A DNA stretch of 64,000 nt from Pycnopodia helianthoides (Eukaryota; Echinodermata; Asteroidea; Forcipulatida; Asteriidae). How positions within the stretch are numbered: position 1 is the first letter of the stretch; each line of letters starts with the position of its first letter. The DNA lies in NCBI GenBank assembly GCA_032158295.1, contig CM063243.1, forward strand, positions 5,960,948 to 6,024,947, read 5' to 3'. This document shows, piece by piece, positions 35,502 through 47,721 of the stretch. Position numbers and translations under genes: made by a program. The notes under the pieces were generated by a model. That model made no database searches. It was not told where the DNA came from and saw only the letters and a program-made list of their open reading frames with translations.

Positions 35502-35566
35502 ATGGGACTTCTTACGATTTTGAAAAAGATGAAACAGAAAGAAAAGGAGGTTCGACTGCTTATGCT
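35502..35566 (+). CDS. ARL2: ARL2 coding exon 1
   Basis: 21 codons plus 2 bases ([21 protein letters not shown] and part of Leu22). It ends immediately before GTATCCTTT, a U12-type donor. Confidence 0.95.
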
Positions 35567-38500
35567 GTATCCTTTATAACTTAAGTAATACTATATTTTA
35601 TGGAAATTTTTCCCATTTATTGTATCATCAGGTCAGGACACATGGCAGATCATATTTTTTTAAAACTATTTAGTACCGGTATTTGATTATTTATTAAATT
35701 GTAACTATAACTATACTAACTACCTCCATGACCATGGTATTAAACTAATTATTAATTTAGAACTATTACTATAAATATTTAAAGTTTTTAACATAACATT
35801 AAAGGTAGGGTCATCGTTTGGTTTTTGTTTTATAAAATGCTGATTTATTGGCCAAAAAATACCAAGAAAGATACAATTTAAATCATCAATGTATTTTAAA
35901 CTAAGTCACTTAAGCGAACGTTTCAGCTGAATACAGCGGATGCTTGCTGAGAAAAGCTGTCAAGTCAAAGTATTTTCATTTTTCACACGAATGTAGGGAA
36001 CGTTTAGGGAGGTGACAGCTGGTACCAGCCACATCTCTGGCCGCAGTATTCGCGAATGAGAAACGATTCATGCATTCAAAGTTTCTCAGATTCAAATGTT
36101 TCTATTTATTTCTAATCCATGAGGGCACTTCAGATGAAATGATTTCACAGGATGCTTACTACCGATACCATCTTTATAACAATGAAGCTTTCGGATAGAA
36201 ATGACACTTTGGGGGGGGGGCTCATTACCAAAGTATGACCCTACCTTTCAGAGCACAAAAGTCTAGTCAGAGTCTGGAACCAAACAACTGGACCCTATTT
36301 TTTTGTCATACTCAAAAGCTTAGTTGGAAGAGCACCAGCACATTAAATCCCGTTCTGGTAAATTTGTAATTGTTCACCCATATGCAATACAAATTCCTAC
36401 AACATCTTGGTACACATTATCATTGCAAATTTGCAACTTGACACAATATCACAGTCATGACACACGCTTTGTTTGTAATGTTTAATGTTTTAACCCTTTC
36501 CTAGGAGACTTTGGTTTGACCAAGATCGCACACAAAAAAGCACTCAATCCCGGACACAAAGGCCTTTTTATAAAGCTGTAGCTTTGTTGTTGTTTCACCT
36601 TTCAGGGGTTGCTGAATAATAATAATATGCAATCCTTTCAAAATTGGAAAGATCCAAAATGCCAAAACCCCTTAAGCAGTGTCAGAATTGTATACAAATA
36701 AACCTCAAAATCCCTTAACTAACTTTTCAAAGTGGTCTTGATAATGCTGGTAAGACAACAATTCTGAAGAAGTTCAACGGCGAAGACATCAGTACAATAT
36801 CCCCAACCCTTGGCTTCAATATCAAGACCTTAGAACACAGAGGGTGAGTAAATCAAGAGCATCAATATTTCTGTATATTGTAGGTATTTTATTTGAATCC
36901 CAGTCTATCAAAATAAGTTAAGTGTTACAGTATTAACAGACATACCTCTTAAAAGGCAAGATATACTTTTGGTAATTGTCAAAGACCAGTATCCTCACTT
37001 AGTGTATCCCAACATGCATTTAACATAACAAACCTGTGGAAAACTTTACTCAATTGGTCATCAAATTTGCAAGAAATAATGAAAGAACCAATAGTATCCC
37101 TGCCTCAAAGTTATAAAGCCTAATCTCGTTTAGACACAGCTGTGTGCAACTATGTAGGGTTCTTCCATGGTAAGTATAGCATTATCCAACAATTCAACAG
37201 CCTACTTTAATACAGTTGAGTAAGATCCACCACCAGCTACAATCAAAAGTCCTGTCATGTTTTACCCTAATCATGCTAATACATGGTTGCAATCCCTCCT
37301 GGCCTCTCCTCACCAGACATGCTCGCTGGCCTAGTGGTAATAGACATTTGCTCTTGGAAGCGGTGTTCGAATCCCACCCGATTAGCAAAATAACACAATC
37401 CCACATGTGTTTTTTTTGTTGTTTTTTTTGCATTGTGCAGTATTCCTCATGATATAATTTTTAAGAAAGAGCAAAAATTGAAGAAGAAAGAATTTTCCAC
37501 ATTTTGTGAAGACAACGTATGATTTTTTTTTTTTTTTTACCGATTTTTTTTATCATGTTTTTATGATTCAGCTTCATGGAAATGAAGTGATTTTTGACAT
37601 CGTTCAATAAACTTAGTAAATCTCAGACGGATGTTCATTGTAAATGAAAATTAAATTAGCTTTTCTTTTAAAGAGCTAAAACTTGTTGTTTTGAAAACTA
37701 ATTGGAGACACCCCTGAGTGTTTGTCATTGACTCAGCAATAACAGTTTTCTTTTGTAGAAAATTAAAAAATCAAATTGCTAAAGTTATAAATCATAATGT
37801 CAGGTTTATTTAACAGTTAGTAAAATACAATTCATGTGTGTTTGTGTGTCTTGCAGCTTCAAGCTAAACGTATGGGACGTTGGTGGCCAGAAATCCCTGC
37901 GTTCTTATTGGAGGAACTACTTTGAGAGTACGGATGGGTTAATCTGGGTTGTAGACAGCGCTGATAGGAGACGACTCTTAGATTGTAAACAGGAACTGCA
38001 CTCACTGCTTAAAGAAGAGGTACCTGGTATCATTTCTCACTAGGCTTGGATCGTTCTTACCCTTTCACTTAAATAAATTTTTGAATGTGACCCTCCCCTC
38101 AACCTCCTTCCCAGGGATTGATCGATCTTCATTATTTCCCAAGCATGCACTGCTCATAACCCGGGTATTTGTTAATTAAAACAATGCCAGCATAGGCACA
38201 TTTTGATTAGGCCTGTAGCCAATTCAGTGTATGCGAGCACTCAAGTATTGTGGTAGCTCGCAAAAGAGGCACAAAGTCAAAGAGCAACTGGTCCCCTCTC
38301 ATACTTCTTTGATCGTGTGACATGTCTAAATGTATGCAGTTTAGCCTTGTTTCAAAACTGACAAAAACACCCCCAGAATAATGTACAAAAGAGGGCACTA
38401 TACAAGAAGGATATTCGGGTAACTGCAATAGCGCAAGATTCAAAACCACAGTGGGTGTCAGTGAATGGCCAGACAGTAGGAGGGTTGACTGTGTTTTTGT

Positions 38501-40706
38501 GTTCACTACATGATATTACATCGGAGTTTGGCAAAGTTTATCACTCAAAACCACAGTGGATGATATTGAATGGTCAGACAGTAGGAGGGTTGACTTTGTA
38601 CTGTTTATGCATTCACCACGATGATGCCATACTGCAGGCTGGCATTGTTTATCTATCACTCAAAGCCAAATTAACTGATAATGAATGGTCAGACAGAAGG
38701 CGGGTTAAGGGAATTTTTTAATTACATAGCACAAGAAGAATGGCACTAATGACTAAGGGTTATAGACCTCTGTATATCATACAGCCATTAATGTTTGCTT
38801 GTTCCCTATGCGCACTTGCCGTTTAAAGAATAAAGATTCTCAGTAATCCAAAAAAGTGTCAGACTTTTTCTAACTATCCTCATTTTGGTTAAATAGGGAA
38901 AAGTTTTCTTGCATATCATAACATTTCAGAGGGATTCTTCGAGACAAAATACTTACTGGTATAAAGAACTCTGCAACTAATGATCTATACAACTTTAAAA
39001 GAAAAATAATCAATGAAATATTTGTTATAATTTCAGAGATTGTCCGGAGCAACGCTATTAGTATTTGCTAACAAACAAGATCTACCAGGGTCCCTACCAG
39101 CTGATGATATTAGACAGGTAAGTTGCTAAGAGTTCGACTGATGTATTGAATGTTAGGCAGTGAGGTACATTCATTTTATGGCAGTTGCAATCTAGATAGG
39201 CAACCGTTTTTTATGACCCTGTAGTTCCGTACTGCATGGACTAGTGGAATATTGAAATTCCTTTGCTTAATCTATCGTTTGAAGCAAGTCATTCCCAAGA
39301 TTCCACCAGATTCTAAGCTTCGGTTTCCAAAGACGGAATAGGAGACTTGATTATCCCCCACCATGATGGCAAGACCATCCATAAGGCAGGCCCTGAGTGG
39401 ACTATGCCTTGTTCCAGGCCAGGCTGGTGATGATTTCGTGCTAGCACCACAACCTTGAGCACATTGTCACCCCAAGCATGCAGACAACCACTGTCTTGCT
39501 GGTAGTATGGTCTTGTTACTCGGCGGTGGTATCCCACCATGTGTCTGTGCTTCAAATTTTTGCCCATACATGTATACTCCTTGCCAAGGACTGGTGAACA
39601 CATACTTACATTCTTCACTAGAAAACTTCAAAATCCCGGTGCTTATTTTGAGAATTTTTGTTGTCTTTCCTATGTCAAGTCAGGGTTTCATTTTGACAAC
39701 GTTATTATCAAAGGAAAATGATTACCGTACTCCAAAAGCTCAAAAAAAAAATATTTCAAAACATAATATAGCTCATGGACACTGAATTTTTGGGGGGTAA
39801 ATTTCAGTTTCAGTCATGACAATTTTTTGTTTGTTTGTATGATTCAATTGCATTTTATTATTGATTCATTTCCCCCTTTAGTATTGTCATGTAGTATTCT
39901 AAACTTTGACCTCCCCAAAACTTGATAATGTCTATTGAGGTCTTTCCATTTTTGTTTAGTTCTATGAATTCATTATTACTTCTGTGACTTTTTAACAAAA
40001 GTGGGAATAGACTCAATAAAACCCTTGCGATCCCAAATCCTTCTATATCCAATTGCAAAAGTGAAGAGTTTCAAAGAACTTGGTGGGCCGGTAAGCCCAT
40101 TAATCATTGCTTACTTACTTCGTAACTCGGCAGGATCCATAAGTTAGGACATAAATGCCAAGGAGCAATTATAGTTAAGTGTCTTGCTCAAGGACACAAG
40201 TGCCGGGACTGAGATTCGAACCCACATTGTGTTGACTCAACCACAACTTGAATTCGGAGCACTAGACCGCTCGGCCACGACATGCTACAGTGTGTGTTTT
40301 TATCACAGGGTCGGGCATTCCAATCTTATCAAAGCCCAAACAATTTGGTGTGGAGTGACGTAAAAGAAGAGGAAATGGTAGGATTTGGGCCACACTCTAG
40401 CCAAACTACCACTACTGTAAGGGTTGATTCATTGACTAAACTATTCAATTTTTTTAAACAATGTATTTTTTTGAATTAATCACTTTATTATTTTCCCCCC
40501 GAAACATTGGTGTTGTGTACAGCAGAAAAGGTTAATTAATCACTGTATTCATTTATCAATTCTTTCCTCAGACATTGGAGCTAGACAAAATCAAGTCACA
40601 CCATTGGTTAATCATCGGCTGCAGCGCTGTGACAGGCGAGAATCTACTATATGGTATTGACTGGCTGGTATCCGACATAGCTTCCAGGATATTCACCATG
40701 GATTAA
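35502..40706 (+). CDS. ARL2: ARL2, ADP-ribosylation factor-like GTPase 2, 5 exons, 184 residues
   Basis: A small Arf-family GTPase. In animals it works with tubulin cofactor D in tubulin folding, with BART in mitochondria, and releases lipidated cargo from PDE6D and UNC119 (family knowledge). Exons: 35502-35566, 36733-36843, 37857-38019, 39037-39117 and 40572-40706. They join in frame without error to 184 residues, the vertebrate ARL2 length. The N-terminus [16 protein letters not shown] is diagnostic of ARL2. G motifs: P-loop GLDNAGKT (23-30), switch II WDVGGQ (65-70), NKQD (125-128), and CSAVTGEN for the SA motif. The ATG context is AATCATGGG. Intron 1 has U12-type splice signals. MTA starts 2.9 kb downstream on the same strand, with no sign of functional linkage. 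Confidence 0.97.
35567..36732 (+). other. ARL2: ARL2 intron 1, U12-type (minor spliceosome) intron
   Basis: The donor is GTATCCTTT, matching the U12 consensus RTATCCTTT. TCCCTTAACT at 36711-36720 matches the U12 branch consensus TTCCTTAAC, with the branch A about 14 bases from the AG at 36731-36732, within the usual short U12 range. No long pyrimidine tract lies between. Donor and branch signals together make this a confident call from sequence alone. Confidence 0.88.
35799..36250. mobile_element. TTAA-associated MITE, AGGTAGGGTCAT termini
   Basis: The left end TTAAAGGTAGGGTCATC is mirrored by ATGACCCTACCTTT. About 450 bp, inside the U12 intron of ARL2. Its left end and subterminal AAGAAAGATACAAT match the composite at 20733-23023. 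Confidence 0.8.
36733..36843 (+). CDS. ARL2: ARL2 coding exon 2 (P-loop, switch I)
   Basis: Completes Leu22, then [19 protein letters not shown] through switch [16 protein letters not shown]. Donor GTGAGT, phase 2. Confidence 0.96.
36935..37130. repeat. Interspersed repeat, GGTAATTGTCAAAGACCAGT family
   Basis: Contains TTTGGTAATTGTCAAAGACC, TAACAAACCTGTGGAAA and CTCAATTGGTCATCAAA, as in the copy at 63711-64000 and, more diverged, 60760-61010. I recall this repeat as abundant in echinoderm genomes. Confidence 0.7.
37310..37390 (+). mobile_element. tRNA-derived SINE head
   Basis: An A-box-like TGGCCTAGTGGTAATAGAC and B-box-like GTGTTCGAATCCCACC are spaced as in a tRNA. There is no paired acceptor stem. 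It lies in ARL2 intron 2. Confidence 0.6.
37857..38019 (+). CDS. ARL2: ARL2 coding exon 3 (switch II)
   Basis: [20 protein letters not shown] continues to [19 protein letters not shown] and LHSLLKEE. Acceptor TCTTGCAG, donor GTACCT, ends phase 0. Confidence 0.96.
38437..38709. repeat. GAATGGTCAGACAG repeat, copy 2, three units
   Basis: GTCAGACAGTAGGAGGGTTGAC-type units occur three times at about 120-bp spacing. It lies in ARL2 intron 3. Confidence 0.75.
39037..39117 (+). CDS. ARL2: ARL2 coding exon 4 (NKQD)
   Basis: 27 codons, [20 protein letters not shown] to ADDIRQ. It contains NKQD for guanine specificity. Donor GTAAGT. Confidence 0.96.
40170..40285 (-). mobile_element. tRNA-derived SINE
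   Basis: On the minus strand it starts TGTCGTGGCCGAGCGGTCTA, resembling a class II tRNA head (Leu/Ser type), with B box GGGTTCGAATCTC, then the conserved tail TCCTTGAGCAAGACACTTAA. It lies in ARL2 intron 4. Confidence 0.75.
40308..40420. repeat. Interspersed repeat with CAAACAATTTGGTGTGGAGTG
   Basis: GGCATTCCAATCTTATC and CAAACAATTTGGTGTGGAGT are found inverted at about 49290-49385. It follows a splice-acceptor-like TTATCACAG, but it is a repeat and not an ARL2 exon. Confidence 0.65.
40572..40706 (+). CDS. ARL2: ARL2 coding exon 5, last
   Basis: [20 protein letters not shown] then [12 protein letters not shown] and the C-terminus SRIFTMD, stop TAA. Acceptor TTTCCTCAG. Confidence 0.96.
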   Translation, partial: TLELDKIKSHHWLIIGCSAVTGENLLYGIDWLVSDIASRIFTMD

Positions 40707-41326
40707 CCAGTGTTTGGTCTGCATTGTTTGTGAGGACCAGTTAGCTTCTCATTTTACTAGTCCAACAGCTGTTTCACTGGTTCTTAACCTATACCATGCC
40801 CAATATGTGGCAGAAGGTGTCCTCCCCCCCCCACCCCAATGTTCCCATACTTTAAAACACACTCTTTTCCTCTGGTACAGAAGTACCCCCGTAAATTCCT
40901 CTAGATACAATGGGAGGGGGGACACCATGCCACATATTGAGCACCAAATGTCTCAACCAAAGGTTTTTCTGTAACAGTGTCAAGCTGTGTCTGAATTTCA
41001 GGCTGCGGCTACTTCCACAGCTGTTGCTAAAGGTGTTGCTTTGGGCATCCTATGCCTCAATGCATGTAGGATCAAGCTGCAACTTCGACACAGCCTCATT
41101 TTTATGAACTTGAATTACATTAACTGTTTAATTTTAAATGGCATTTGAACAGCAGACCACCTCTGTGGAAAACACTGGATAAACAAATGACTACAACAAA
41201 TTCTCCAAAATACATCCCCGGTTTTTTGCCAGGACTGACTCAGATGGCGCAGCCAAACCAACCATTGTAGGCCAGGTGTAAAAATGTTATCAGAGTACAA
41301 TATTTGAAATGACTTCAACTGTCTTT

Positions 41327-41482
41327 TATAGACCCCTTGCATCGGCTGCCATTGCTGAGGTCAAACAAAGGAAACCTGCGTGCGTGTCAATGCTGTGCAC
41401 AACTCTCAGCCACTAATTATGCATGGACCATTTAGTGAGGGTGCTGTTTGAGCTTGTGACGTCAAATGCAAAGGGTCTATAG
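41327..41482. mobile_element. MITE with TATAGACCCCTTGC termini, copy 2
   Basis: TATAGACCCCTTGC is mirrored by GCAAAGGGTCTATA. The inner GCTGCCATTGCTGAGGTCAA matches the family member at 6588-6919 in inverse order. Confidence 0.75.
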
Positions 41483-42159
41483 CAAGCTTCGTGACCGTTC
41501 ATTCCCTTTTGGAGATGTTCGGCCATATGATGATCTAAAAAACTACCTTATGCGCTGAAGTAATCCTGCCACCATCTATGTGAAGTTAAAAATGCACAGT
41601 TATGTGCACGTGGCTTAAAGTATGGACCGATATGCAAACTTCTTTTGACCTCCATAAAAGAGCCCAGTGAACACTGAGTGAGTTAATACTGTCCACTTGA
41701 CTCGATTATGAGACCATTGTATTGATGCTCACACAACCATTTTATTTCACTGTGTTTTTATGCATGTATTACAAAATGATATCATGTGACACGCGTGTAT
41801 AATAAGATTTGTCATACAATGAGTACTTCATTGAGATCGACCAATAAAAAAGTCGTAGAGAGCTCAATGCATGTCGCCATTTTGCAACACACGCGTGTCA
41901 TATGGTGTCGATATGCCTCGTCCACGATAGCACACAGAGTGCACTCGAGGTCACCATTCTCCCTGGGTTATGTTTTTATAAAACAATTTTTTGTCTACTG
42001 CAAAAAAAAATTTAAGATAATTTATCAAGCATATTTGCAAGATGATAATAATTATTGCTGAGAGGAATTATATATAGAAAATATTCATTTTCAACTCTAA
42101 AGAAGCTGTGAAACAGTAGAAAATCAAAGTTTAATGATAAGTGAAGCAACTTGACGGCA

Positions 42160-42430
42160 AACCCTCCTAATCGCATCATCTTACATCCAAACCACATTGA
42201 ATTGTCAGACAGTAGGAGGGTTGACTGTGTACTGTGTAGATGTATTCGCCACATGATATCATATTGAAAGTTGTTATTCAAAACCACAGTGGATGATATT
42301 GAATGGTCAGACAGTAGGAGGGTTGACTGTGTACTGTGTAGATGTCAATATTATATCATATTGCAGGATGACGTAGTGCATCTATCGTAGAAAACCGCTC
42401 TGTGAATGGACAGACAGCTACAGTAGGAGG
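42160..42430. repeat. GAATGGTCAGACAG repeat, copy 3, three units
   Basis: Units CAGACAGTAGGAGGGTTGAC recur at about 42206 and 42309, plus a diverged third near 42410. The intervening GTGTACTGTGTAGATGT is shared. Confidence 0.75.
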
Positions 42431-43649
42431 GTTTTATTGTTATTTCTTTATGTAAGAGGGGGTGATATTGTCACAAGAAGTGTTGTGTGAGGAGTAACTT
42501 TAAATAAAAGCATGTCATATAAACCCAATTGTATGGTGCTGCATGCAGAATGCTGTACTTGCAACCCAGAGTATGTGGTAAACAGTGCAATGGAACTGGT
42601 TCCAAGCAGTATCAAGTCCTTTAAAAGCAACTTTATTTTCTCCTTAACTCAAAAGTTATGTCTCACAAAACACCTGATAGATTCTAGTCAGTGTTGTGTA
42701 TATACTTTTTGAGTAATTTTGGTTGAAGTCTTAGGCCATATCCACGGCTACAGCTATGATTCTTGCTAAGGTTGTTGCAAAGGACATCCACACTTCGATG
42801 CATGAAGACGTGACAATCCAGCCGTAGCTGTGAGCCACCAAATCGGACACGCCCTATGTTTAAACTGTTTAGTTTTTTTTTAGTCCATCCAACAATATTC
42901 ATAAGGTATAATTCTGACACAAATTTTTTGATTTTTTTCATCCTACATGATTCTTATTTAAATGTTGGAACACTATGAGATTATATAGAGAATGACCCTT
43001 TTATTTATATCTGTATTATGTTTTCTTTTTAAAATGTGTAATATTTGTTATCAAGATTATAAGTAATAAAACAGAAAATATAAACACTGAGATGGTTTGT
43101 AACTTAGCCATTAGTTTTTGAAGTCAAATTATCAGTAATTGTGTATTATATCTTTGTTTTTGAAACAGGGCTAATTTTCTCCCTCCATGACTTAAGTAAT
43201 TAGTTCATTCTGCTGCCCAAGCTGAGCTTGGGATAGAGGGGAGGGGGCCCTCTGCACTTGTGATGAGTAAGTTATGTATAGTTTTGTTTTAATGTATTTG
43301 GGGGCTACAATGGCAGTAAATTGAGTTTGATATGTCCTCACCCCACCCCCCCCCCCCTTTGCACCTTGATGAAGAACTCCGCCCTTCATGTGGAGTTACC
43401 TCCCACCATTCTTTTTTTGTGGGTGAAACCACCATTGTCCTAAAACTGTCTGGTCAAAAATTGCTTTGTTAAAAATTATGTTGTGTAGCGCCCCCATTGT
43501 TCAACTATGGTCAATTCGCGGTAAAGGCGTGCATTTTGTGAATGAAAAGACAGTCGGACGGAGTAGCCGACCGCTTTATTTTTCCCCCAATCTTTTATTG
43601 CCGTATTATGTAGTTTTCTGGAGCTACTGTCTCAGAAGAGAGCCTTGAG

Positions 43650-43677
43650 ATGGCGGCCAATATGTACAGGGTCGGAG
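43650..43677 (+). CDS. MTA1: MTA coding exon 1
   Basis: MAANMYRVG plus one base, donor GTAAGA. The first nine residues are the universal MTA start. Confidence 0.93.
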
Positions 43678-46600
43678 GTAAGAAATTAGTTGTGACTTTT
43701 TGCGATTAAAAAATGATTTTCTTTAAAGGGGAAATTGTCCGATGCGAGAAGAAAAAACAAATCTTTCACCACTTCGCCCCATTAGCTCGCCCCCATCAAG
43801 CCAACTCGGGGAAACTCTCCAAAAGTTTAGAGTAAATCATGATCAAAGTATTTATACTGAAACGTCATGCGGACTTTTAAAAACTCCTTAGACTTAATTG
43901 TATACATTATCAAAATTTACCCCAAAAGTAACCAAGTTTTACGAAGGCCTCCACCACAACAGCACTTTCAGTTTTTCACTGTTGCAGTTTAGTTCAGCCA
44001 GGCAGGGCCGGTTGACGGCATGATCGAGTGTGCTGCACTAGCTGCCAATGCTGCCAGTGCCAGTGTGTGTGTTCATGTTCAAGGAATAATGTTAAGCACT
44101 TTCATAGATGCCCTTTCTTGTTCAAAGGGCTATTTGTTTATTTCGGACGCACGTTGCTGCCTGTGTGACTTCGCACTAGCCAGCTAGTATCAGACTAACT
44201 ATAGTATAAACTGAATAGTAAGCTAAGGCACGCATCTGGAAGGTGCGTGAATGAAGCATGCCATTCTCTTTTTCTATGGCGGAACATGCATTGCACACTA
44301 CGGTCATGCAAAAGATTGAATATACATTCATTGAGTTATAAATAAAAAGAGATGTTAATTTGTTCAAATGAAACTATAGGCTTTCCTAAACCCAGTTAGG
44401 CTTGCACTTTCAGTAAATGTAGGTCCATTTACTATCCCACAATGTTTAGTGTTATTTTATTGTATTCACTATTTTTTCTATTTCAAAATAACGAAACATG
44501 AGTGTTGATGACATGCAATTTTAAGAGGTGAATCTCACAGTTTGAGATTTTGTTTTTGTGTCGTTGTAGATTATGTCTACTTTGAGACATCGTCTGCACA
44601 ACCGTACCTCATCAGGCGTATTGAGGAACTGAACAAGGTGAGTAATGATCAGAGTTGAGTTTATACCCTTACAAGTTACAATGATGTGTAATATTAAGCA
44701 CTGTGAACTTGCTTCCGGAGTCATGTGGGGAAAAATCCACAGGCAACTCTGATGGGATTCAACGATCTCACTTAAGGATTCAAACTGGCTTTCAGACTGG
44801 CCTGTTGACACCGGGCATGCTCGGTAGTTTAGTAGTTATGACATCTACTCTAGAATACAGTGGCTGTGGGTTCAAATCTCACCCGAGTAGCAGTCTATGG
44901 TGAGTTTTTTCCCCACAGGACTTGGACAGCATAGATGTAAGGGTAACAAACAAATAAACAATAATAATAATGGAAAATGTTGTCTACAGGAAGAAGTTCA
45001 ACACATTTGTTTTTGAACCACCCATCTTCATTCTAAGTAGACCATTTCTACTAGGCATGTTTGTCTGTTCTTCAGAAATAGTTAGTGAAACAGTTCATTG
45101 AAATTGGGCCCGAGTTTACCCCTACCCATGGTATTGCCAATTACGTTAAATCATGTTTGCTCTTCTAATGGTTTTATCTCTAAATTTTAGACTGCAAGTG
45201 GCAATGTTGAGGCCAAGGTGGTTTGTTTCTACAGGAGGAGAGATATTCCAAGCTCACTCATCCAGCTTGCAGATAAACATGCATGTAAGTTATCCAAATA
45301 GTGCTAATCAATCATCAGACTTAATCCAAATCCAAATCAACATCTCTAAAAAGTCAATCCCTCATCTACATGTAAATTGCAGGAAAACCAACCATGCCAT
45401 AGGTTGGCATATGTAGTTGGGGGCCAGGCAGAACATTCAAATGAGTTTCTGTGCAATGGATTCAGTCACGGACCATGACAATTGATTTGGTGATGCTTGT
45501 AAGAAGAAGAAGTCTTGTGTAGAAAGGTCCTTAAGGGGTTAGGATTGTTGTGTTGGGATATACACAAGCTTGGGAACTTGGGAACCTGCCCTGTCTATGC
45601 TGTTGAATTGTAATTATATGCAATAAGCTTGTATCTGTAGTGGTTTCACAAAGACAATGGAAGATTTTAGAAGTTTATTCTAGATTGGCAGCTGATGTAC
45701 CGGGTAAAATCAATCGTTCTAGAAAATCAACTTTAACTGATAAGTTTAAATCAATCGTTCTAGAAAATCAACTGTAACTGATAAGTTTAAAAGGTGTCCT
45801 TTTAGCTTTTTCAATCTGATTGCATCTTGCTTCATTAACCCTCCTACTCTCAGTGACTCTTGGCAATATTTTCCAGTGAGTTGACCAACCATTTGAAACC
45901 ATTCGACTGCCAAGGTTGTATATGGTGGCACAACTGTGCACAGAACTAACTGTGTACTGTGTACATGCATTCCCTCATGGTATCATATTGCAGGCTGGCA
46001 TAGTTTATCTATCATTCAAAACCACAGTGAATGGTATTGAATGGTCAGCAAGAGGGTTAAAGATTGTGTCTTGTCCACAGAAATAAAATCAAAAGGATAC
46101 TGTTACTGAATGCATCAACATCGCTTTGTACATGTCTGATTATTATTAATTTTTGGGCCGTCTTTGGCTGTATGGTAAATCTCAGCTTTTCCACTTTCTG
46201 GTACCATTTGTATCAAGTGGTATAGAGACCCTTTTCCATGTGAGTGGTAAAGCTTAGCATTCTTTTGGTTGCTATTTGAACAATATTTTATGGCACTGCT
46301 TGCCCCGGAACTACATGCTTTTCTGGACCCCACAAGTGCATGATTCTGTGGTAAGCAACGCCAAGAAATTTGGCACTAGTGAGTTATATATCCAGCAATT
46401 TACTCCCTCACTAAAAAAAAATATTTGGTTGTGAAATGATCTTTTTCTTTCCAGTGGCCCTAGAGGATGAGCAAGAAGAGACGTTGGAAGAGCTATCAGA
46501 GAAGCAGCGACATCAGCTCAAGCATCGGGAGTTATTTCTCTCCCGCCAACTCGAGACACTCCCAGCAACACACATCCGTGGGAAGTGCACTGTTACGTTA

Positions 46601-47689
46601 CTGAACGAGACAGAGAGTTTACTGTCCTATCTCTCCAAAGAGGTGGGTTGCCAACAAATTTTGGTTCATATGAAAAGAGTAAAAGCAGGCATGTGTTTCA
46701 CTTTTTTAATTCCCAACTTTGTTTTTGTCCTGTGATTCTGCTTGTTGAACTCTGTCCAATATCACACATGTTTACACATTAGGCTAGGCAATTATCACTG
46801 TTGACCACAGCTGCGCAGCTAGCTGCACACAACTTTCACCACTCACTTAAAGTGGCTGGTACATATCTTGTACCATCAAGCAAACCAAATGATGTATAGG
46901 TTATCTGGGCCCAAAGTTAGTGTCAGTGCAAAATTTCTGCACTAGCTGTGTGAGCAGAGAACGCTTAGGAAACTTAGTTACTGCCGTGCACACTAACATG
47001 TGAACACTTTAAGCGCAGATTTTTCGGTAAGCAGAGCATTGAAATTGGGCCTTAACGACCTCTTAATTTTTCCTTTAGGATTTGATGCTGTACTTATTAC
47101 TTAATGGAGATTACTAAATTGTGATGGGAACCCCATATAATAACTTTGTGTGGAAGAAGTGATAGCGCACTGAAAAGCAATTAGAATCATCAAGGGCACA
47201 AATGTCATGACCAGGACCCAATATCATAGAGCTGCTTAAACACAACAAATTGATGCTGACCAGAATAAGGCTACCAGCCAAAATACAATGTCACACGCAC
47301 CATTTCTGACTGGTATCCTGCTAATTTTTGTAAGCAAAGTTCTCTATGAAAATGGGCCCAGGATTCGAACCTATGCTCCAATGACTGAGCCATCTGAACT
47401 TAAAACCGATCTACATGTACTAGACAACTCAATCATGACATAATGCTGGTTTCTTAATTATATTTATTTGGTCCCATTTTTTCCAGGATGCATTTTTCTA
47501 CTCCTTGGTGTACGATCCTCAACAGAAGACCCTCCTTGCTGATAAAGGAGAGATCCGAGTTGGACCTCGGTATCAAGCAGAGTCACCAGCCAAACTTGCT
47601 GAAGGTATGCTCCACATAAATACATGCAGTGTGGATTAATTTACAGTATAAAGCCCTCTCACACAACGATGGTATCACACCACTTAATA

Positions 47690-47721
<32 letters not shown>

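Larger units (their letters stand above)
40707..43649. other. Intergenic between ARL2 and MTA
   Basis: Contains the ARL2 3' UTR (end not determined), a MITE (41327-41482), copy 3 of the GAATGGTCAGACAG repeat (42160-42430) and a poly-C tract near 43345. 43400-43649 should carry the MTA promoter and 5' UTR. I saw no TATA box. Confidence 0.55.

Noticed and set aside
40308..40480. Possible extra ARL2 exon after TTATCACAG
   Set aside because: ARL2 is complete without it and the sequence is an interspersed repeat found inverted near 49290-49385.
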